DNA from: Pseudeuparius sepicola
Lineage: Eukaryota > Arthropoda > Insecta > Coleoptera > Anthribidae
Assembly: GCA_963920635.1 (NCBI GenBank)
Contig: OY987307.1
Span: forward strand, 22,335,735 to 22,399,734
DNA length: 64,000 nt
Direction of reading: 5' to 3'
The translations under genes and the position numbers were made by a program. This document shows positions 58,725 to 64,000 of the stretch, piece by piece. Position 1 is the first letter of the stretch, and each line of letters begins with the position of its first letter. The notes below the pieces were generated by a model, which had not been told where the DNA came from, did not search any database, and worked only from the letters and a program-made list of their open reading frames with translations.

Positions 58725-60811
58725 AACATATTGTAACATTTTACAAAGTTTTATCTAGTATATTATCTTTAAAATAGTGTACTCTCCTCTTCCTCATCTA
58801 ATGCCTCAAAAATGTAACCTTCCTTGTGTTCAAATTTTCAATGTTAGTACTCCTGAAGTTCACCCAAAACTTGACGGAAAATAGAACATGTTCTAATTCA
58901 TGAAGTAACTTCATGAAGAAATTCATGAATTAATTCACGAAGAAATTGCCAATGTACTACACGATTTTTTATATTAGTTTGTCCTTGAAGTGGCTTCATG
59001 AATTAATTCATGAAAAAATTGTCAATGTAAAACAGGCTTAAGTCTAGACCACCCTTCATAACAATTCATTGGACCAAAATCGCCTAGTTTCCTAAATCTG
59101 TTCGTACTCTTCGATTATGGACACCTATATTTCCGTCTGCCGGGAATTATCAGACTTGAAACGTGGTAAATCATCCAACGGGCGCGTCAGCTCGGAACGT
59201 AATTTGTAATGGAAGGCCCCGAGCTGCCTCTCCCGTCTGGCCGGTCTGTCCGGTCAAGTCTTAATATAAGTCTGCCATATATCACGCTGGAAAATCGAAC
59301 AATGAAGAACGGCTGTCATCTACAGGGACAACTCCTTAAAAGTTTTACCTCATCCAACTTGGTTATGGTCTTTGATGTGCTTTTTCCGTTTCTGCTAAAA
59401 AAGATCACTCTGTAGTCCCTTTCTCATATCTCCATTATAATGCATTTTTTTCAAATTCCTCTTTCGTAGATATTGAAAACCATAACTTGAACCAAAGAAT
59501 ATGCCCTATAAAGCATAGCAGTAAGTTAAAATTTTAAAACAGCATGCATGAAAAGTTATAGTAGTTGCATCTGCCTATATGCGAGACTATTGGTCATTAA
59601 ACAGTGCATTATTCTGGATATTAATATTAATGCATCCTTTACGATGCTGTATTTCCTCGAGGTAATACGGCACTGTCATTTATAGCTATATTTAATATGT
59701 GTCTGAAAGTGCAATATATATAGTTATTGAACTATTATGTTTGTTATGTGTGCAGAACATGATAAAATTAATAGAAACGCCCATGTGTCTTCATCAAAGT
59801 GTTCGATCTTTATAAAATTATTCTCAACCCAACACCCCATTTCTTATAGCATAGACCCTTAATCTATGGTTATAGTCTTGCTTGATAAAATCCGACACAA
59901 GATAAGTAGGTATATGAATCAATTGTTCTTCCGTGGCAATCTTGATTTTAATTGAAAACTTCTATTTATTAATAAGTAACATATTTTCACTAGCGGAAAC
60001 GTGTCAAACTGCGCCTTCGTCGCTGAAATTTAGTAGAGCAAAAAGTCGGTTCTAAATAACTTTTCCTTTTAATAAATATCTCTATCGCGAAACAAAATAT
60101 TGAATATTGTTCATATTCGCGAGGTCGTAGCAGGCTGGGGATGCACTTGACATTTATTTTGAAGACCCATAATGATAGAACTCATCGATTTCTATAACTG
60201 TCATGTCGGAAATTTATATCTGAAAAAACAACCAAAATACATGAGTGTCTTCATCTTAAGTGGATCACATTGTATATCAAAATGTCTTTTATATATTGTG
60301 ACCCATTTGTTTTCGGGTTACCCTGTAAAAGTTTATTAATTGTGCGGTTGTTACTAGGAATACTAATATGCCAGTTTCTAGGAGCAAAATTTTAATTAAT
60401 CACATTAGCGATTTTTTTTTTAAATCTGTGTTCCCACTGATTTCAACACCCCTTAATACGGGTGCAGGGGAGGGCAAGGGAGGGCAGGGGAGGGCTGCCA
60501 CCTCTGGGCTTTTCCTGCCTCCGATCTATTTAGCTGATCAATTATGTGCCTATGCCCATAGAAGAATTTGTAGTAGATTCTCCTATGCTATGCCTAAGTA
60601 CTGTTGTATTTATAATAAGTATTTCAAAATTTTCATTCAGAACTCATATTTGAGCCACGTTACGCGTTATGATTAAACAATATCAATGAGTTAATTTATG
60701 TGGGTTGTATTTATTTTTTGTTTTCGTTTTGATGCGAAACCTAAATGTAGATCGTTGTTATCAATAATGACGAACTTTTAATAAAAAGTCATTCAGTAAC
60801 GTATTTTTCTT
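58725..60811. other. AT-rich spacer with a cluster of short palindromes
   Basis: 58895-59020 repeats TTCATGAATTAATTCATGAA-like units three to four times, each self-complementary. 59150-59290 is GC-richer and single-copy. 60246-60280 is a worn terminus of the 25976 foldback family, and 60297-60335 is a worn copy of the mariner terminus at 29084 (GTGACCCATTTGTTTTCGGG). 60368-60676 overlaps a GGGGAGGGCA minirepeat and is not called a gene. Confidence 0.4.
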
Positions 60812-61393
60812 GAAATCGGCAGTTAAGTGTCTTAAAATCGTCATTAAATGTTCAGAAATCGGCACTGAAGTAGCCCATTATTGTACGATTTTTTCAGTAA
60901 GTAGGCCTTGACGAGACGTTAACATCAAACGTCAGACGCGGAGCCATCGCCCGTCAATATAAATATTCGAAACAAGGCTAATAAAGAAGAAGAAATAACT
61001 TTTCGTTCACATTGCGAAATTGTTACCCATAGCAGCTCAGTCTTTCAGTATAAATATTTTAGTGGGTTTGAATATCAATCTATTTTTCATGGAGGCTGCA
61101 CAACACGCAGCAGTGTAGAGTTTCTGTTGGGAAGTGCCGTGCCTCGTCATACTTGACCTAGGTAGAGCGATCGTCAAAGTCAAGCAACGCCGCGCGCAAT
61201 CGGCTTATGGACGGGTGACCACTTATGATTATTTTTTTGCCCAATAAAACTTTTTTTTCGATTTCAAAAAATATAATATGTACCTCGGCACTGAAGTTCT
61301 TTTTACGACTCCTGTGGAATTTAGGTGCCCAGGCCTCTGGCCGAGGCAAATAAACCAAAAAGTTGAACTTCAGTGCCTTGGTACATAAATAAC
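60812..61393 (+). mobile_element. 5S-rRNA-bearing repeat, copy 5
   Basis: It begins GAAATCGGCAGTTAAGTGTC and ends CAGTGCCTTGGTACATAAAT. The order is as in the other copies: TATAAATATTTTAG at 61050, the 5S-like block, linker, and hairpin 61277-61385 with part of one stem deleted. Independent divergence from the other copies shows separate insertion. Confidence 0.7.
61150..61238 (+). pseudogene. 5S rRNA-like segment, copy 5 (best preserved)
   Basis: AAAGTCAAGCAACGCCGCGC, then CTTATGGACGGGTGACCACT, matches the 5S consensus TTAAGCAACG...CTTGGATGGGTGACCACC closely, including an intact GGGTGACC box C. A T7 run at 61232-61238 sits where 5S genes terminate. The 5' about 40 bases are poorly conserved. 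It could still be transcribed by RNA polymerase III, but nothing here proves it. Confidence 0.7.
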
Positions 61394-62214
61394 TATTTGC
61401 AAAAATATTGAAAATTTGAAGGTGCCAGCAATGGAAGAATGCCTTAGGGTTCATCGGAGAACATAAATTTCCGAATATTCCACCTGAATAGGCATATAAA
61501 CCTATAAGAATTTGCAAGGCACATTGTGATGATCAGTCATTCACTTCGTCCGGAAAACGTTTAGTAAAAACTGCTGTCCCCTTGGCTGTCCCATTTAGAT
61601 TATTGCCAGAAGCTTATGGTAAGACGCATGCTTGTGTAGGTACCTATGCGTAATATTTTGTTCTGTATTGTCAATTTAAATATCAAAATATTTACTACAG
61701 GATGAAAAGGTAGATATGATTAGTTTAACTCTTTGTCGTTAAATATTTATTTGTTATTTATGTTTTTGTCTGCTCTATGTTTTGTTAGGCTTTATTAAAA
61801 ATGAACGTAAAACCTAAAAAAATGCATTTTTATTCATGTTCCAACCAAAGTCTACAGATATACCTACTAATTATGTAGATTCTGCTAATAGCTACCTTGT
61901 ATTTCAATTTAACTGCACCTACCAAAAAGTAACAGTACACTTACCTACACAAATAATATTGTACCAAAGTCTACAAATGGGTATACTAATATTTTTTGTA
62001 GACTTTGGTAAATAATGGAAAGTCAATATGAACCTGCCTCCGTATGACCAGCTTGACGGCGAGTTCGTTTAGTCGCCCTCGTAAATGCGAAGCGTGCGAG
62101 GTGACGCTGATTTACGACCGGTCGCAAAAGATCGTCGGCTTTTCCTAGAGAACAAAGAAGTGAGCCGGCTTTAGATATTTCTAGACTTTGCTAATACAGC
62201 GCGTTTTCTTCCAG
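61394..62214. other. Spacer / intron upstream of the 62.2-kb exon
   Basis: No repeat border is recognised. The 3' end is pyrimidine-rich (GCGTTTTCTTCCAG) and serves as splice acceptor for the next exon. Confidence 0.45.
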
Positions 62215-62426
62215 ATCGACCCCCCGCCGACCTCCACGTCGTCGAGCTCGAGCGGCGGCGGCGCCGCCGACGTCGGAGGCGGCCGGCTGCGTCCCGGGGA
62301 CGGCGGCGGCGGCAGCTCCGACGACGCCGCGACGCCGCCGCGGAGCCCCCGCTCGCAGAACACCAGCCGGGAGGAGGACGACAGCTCCGCCGCGAACGAG
62401 AGCGAGTGCAAGAGTCCGAACCACAG
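62215..62426 (+). CDS. Internal exon of an unidentified Ser/Gly-rich protein
   Basis: A 212-bp exon lies between a strong acceptor (TTTTCTTCCAG, 62204-62214) and a consensus donor (CACAG|GTGAGC, intron from 62427). It starts in phase 0 and ends in phase 2. The 70 codons read IDPPPTSTSSSSSGGGAADV, a Gly/Arg stretch, SSDDAATPPRSPRSQNTSRE and EDDSSAANESECKSPNHR: low-complexity, acidic, probably disordered. It has proline-directed Ser sites (TPPRSPRS). GC content is far above the surroundings and the opposite strand is also open (62191-62424, minus), but splice sites favour plus. Such regions occur in transcription factors and co-regulators; I cannot name this one. Confidence 0.75.
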
Positions 62427-62508
62427 GTGAGCGGGAGCCACCTTAACGATAGAGACGAATTGTAAATTCAAGAGGCTACTTGGGCCGAGGCACGCGAGAA
62501 TAGAAGGC

Positions 62509-62621
62509 CTGCAGCGTTGACTGACGTATTAATGAGACTTCTCACGGCTATAGCTTCATGAGAACTGTCAACCATGACAGCCGTGAGCAGTCTTTATTAA
62601 TACGTCAGTCAACGCCTGCAG
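62509..62621. repeat. 113-bp imperfect hairpin
   Basis: CTGCAGCGTTGACTGACGTA at the left mirrors TACGTCAGTCAACGCCTGCAG at the right, with the inner arms CTTCTCACGGCT / AGCCGTGAGCAGTC also pairing. It lies in the intron after the 62.2-kb exon. One arm sequence recurs at 20965-20995. It may be a miniature element. Confidence 0.65.
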
Positions 62622-63545
62622 CCTTAGACAGGGAAAATGTTAAAAATTAAGAGGTATACTTCAGTCTGGATAAAATCGAAAGTAGGTCAGTCATGCGCAG
62701 TATAGAATTCGCCAATTATTTCTATGAAAGCCACCATGGGCGTCCCCATATTGTTTAAAATTCCCTAAATGGCCTAAATGAAGGTGTTTCCTGCATTTTA
62801 ACGTATAATTATTACAATAAACACTCCGAAATAAGGTGGCACAATCTACAGCACTCGCCCCCTGCCGTAATGCAAAACCGCGATTTTCAGTATGCACAGG
62901 AGAAGGTATTCGCGACGTGATGCGCCCATGGATTGCGGACCCTCTAAAAATATATATTTGGCGCGCTCGGCCTTTAAGCCAATCAGAGGCGCTAGAGCTG
63001 ACAGAAGGAGAACCTGGAATTCGAGGTTGCCATATCAACGAGGCAAGTGATCAGAAATCGCGGGTTATGGGTTATATTTCGACGTGGAAAGAAAGCTTTA
63101 TATGCCACGTTTGGCAACTCTGTTTTTGATCATCGATCCAAATGCCGCATTGCGCAAGACTGACCTACTTTATATTTTATTCAGACTGGAGTATAGTTAA
63201 TTTTGACTTACATGTAATTTGAAATATTGGTATTTATTTGCAGATAATTTCCCAAATGTAAAGCTAGTGTCGAGTTCTGAAATATATTTATTTGTGGCAA
63301 TTTCGAATCAATCAAAATAAAATAAATAATGCAGGCCCATGGAAACCAGCCCATATTTTATGAAACTATCATAACCAATTAAGAAGTTTTCAATAAAAAC
63401 GATGCTAAAAAAGATAATTATATCCTATTTACAAACAAAACAATGCACTTTATCACACTAAAAGGTAGAAGGAATTTGAAAAAGTTATATTGAGAAAATA
63501 TAAAGTTTTGGGGCATCTTTCAAAGGTAGCTTGTTAAATATTTAC
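62622..63545. other. Intron/intergenic stretch
   Basis: Opposed frames at 62691-63038 and 62836-63129 overlap; neither has a known domain. 63198-63310 repeats 35995-36110. No gene is called. Confidence 0.4.
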
Positions 63546-63616
63546 CTGTGAAACGAAATCCCGGGCTCTTACTTTTCACTTCTTCTTTTGCAACCAAACG
63601 CTGAACAATTCACCAT
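63546..63616 (-). pseudogene. THAP-domain first exon with in-frame stop
   Basis: From ATG at 63616 the minus strand reads MVNCSAFGCKRRSEK, stop (TAA, 63569-63571), EPGISFHR, then a splice donor (CACAG|GTAAAT, intron from 63545). The start, the C-x4-C zinc ligands and the GISFHR block match the N-terminus of THAP zinc-finger proteins. The 71-nt length and phase-2 boundary after the FHR/FHK codon are those of the human THAP1 first coding exon as I recall it. The codon-16 stop would abolish the protein unless the earlier GTAAGAG (63572, after GAAAA) is used as donor or the base is an error. Later exons would lie below 63545, on the minus strand; I could not find them. Confidence 0.6.
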
Positions 63617-63679
63617 CCTAAGAGCATATTTTCCGCTTAATCACTGTTACTTTTAATTCACAAATTCACGAAATTAACT

Positions 63680-63960
63680 CACAACGTACTCGCTTTGTAT
63701 GCCACATATAAAATGACCGCCGTTCAAAACGACCTAACAAAATCTATACACGGCAGGGTAGGAAAGCGCGTGTCCTCTCTCTTTCCTTGTCTAAGCCTGC
63801 AGCCATCCCCTCCCCTCCGCTGCAACGTCACAATGTAAGGCTCACGTCGAACGCCTTGTTCGCGCTCTCAATTTGAGGCGCACCGAGCCACACGGCTGAC
63901 GGCACGGCATTCGTGCATATACAGCTCCAGCCTACTCATATCTAGTTATCCTTTCTTATG
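63680..63960 (-). promoter_or_regulatory. GC-richer promoter-like stretch next to the THAP exon
   Basis: CpG-containing, pyrimidine-tract-rich DNA (63740-63920) immediately upstream, in the minus direction, of the THAP start codon. GC content exceeds flanks and no repeats are recognised. Promoter function is inferred from position and composition only. Confidence 0.35.
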
Positions 63961-64000
63961 TAATGTTAAGCTCCATTATTCAGTATTTATTATTTATCAT

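Noticed and set aside
62191..62471. Minus-strand frames over the GC-rich exon
   Set aside because: The plus strand has a strong acceptor and donor exactly bounding its frame; the minus frames cross these sites and are Arg/Ala-rich shadows.

Overview
This is a non-coding, repeat-dominated piece of an animal nuclear genome, most likely an insect. The reasons are an AT-rich background, long introns and intergenic DNA with scattered GT-AG exon fragments, and dense Tc1/mariner-, hAT-, Harbinger- and Penelope-type elements. A short TTAGG-like run (about 28979-28995) and a mariner/DUF4817-like transposase fit the same picture. The species cannot be fixed from the sequence. No bacterial or viral operon is present, and most open frames are chance frames inside repeats.

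Layout: 1-3781 is a 144-bp satellite of about 26 nearly identical units. At 5.1-8.2 kb a GC-rich block with an ATG-bearing 19-codon exon and splice donor occurs twice, 2514 bp apart. 8.7-12.4 kb is packed with non-autonomous DNA transposons. 12202-18752 is one huge inverted repeat: 3.08-kb arms around a 385-bp spacer holding a FLYWCH-like exon remnant. Both arms carry a mirrored transposase fossil, a tRNA-like segment and a 5S-rRNA-like segment. A 5S-bearing repeat of about 0.55-0.6 kb recurs at 18.8, 31.0 and 60.8 kb. 19.4-29 kb is mostly AT-rich single-copy DNA with a 1.2-kb foldback element and a Penelope relic.

From 29084 to 31020 there is an apparently complete Tc1/mariner-superfamily element with 367-bp terminal inverted repeats, TA duplications and an uninterrupted transposase. 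This is the only convincing intact protein gene. 34.3-42.4 kb contains hAT-like elements with 8-bp duplications, a tandem segmental duplication in which each copy was later hit by different insertions, a retrocopied mRNA 3' end, and a Penelope 3' end inserted with an 8-bp duplication. 43-52.5 kb holds TTAA- and TA-flanked miniature elements, another Penelope relic, and a 1.46-kb inverted-repeat element carrying a cysteine-rich (CXC-like) coding fragment. 54.8-58.7 kb has a Penelope fragment framed by inverted repeats, a decayed DDE transposase and a HARBI1-like relic.

The last 2 kb returns to gene-like DNA: a clean internal exon (62215-62426, plus strand) rich in Ser/Gly, and a THAP-domain first exon on the minus strand (63546-63616) with an in-frame stop, next to a GC-richer promoter-like stretch. 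The 5.5-kb and 8.1-kb start exons end in phase 0 and the 62.2-kb exon begins in phase 0. They could therefore belong to one gene with a roughly 54-kb intron full of the repeats above, but this is only a hypothesis.
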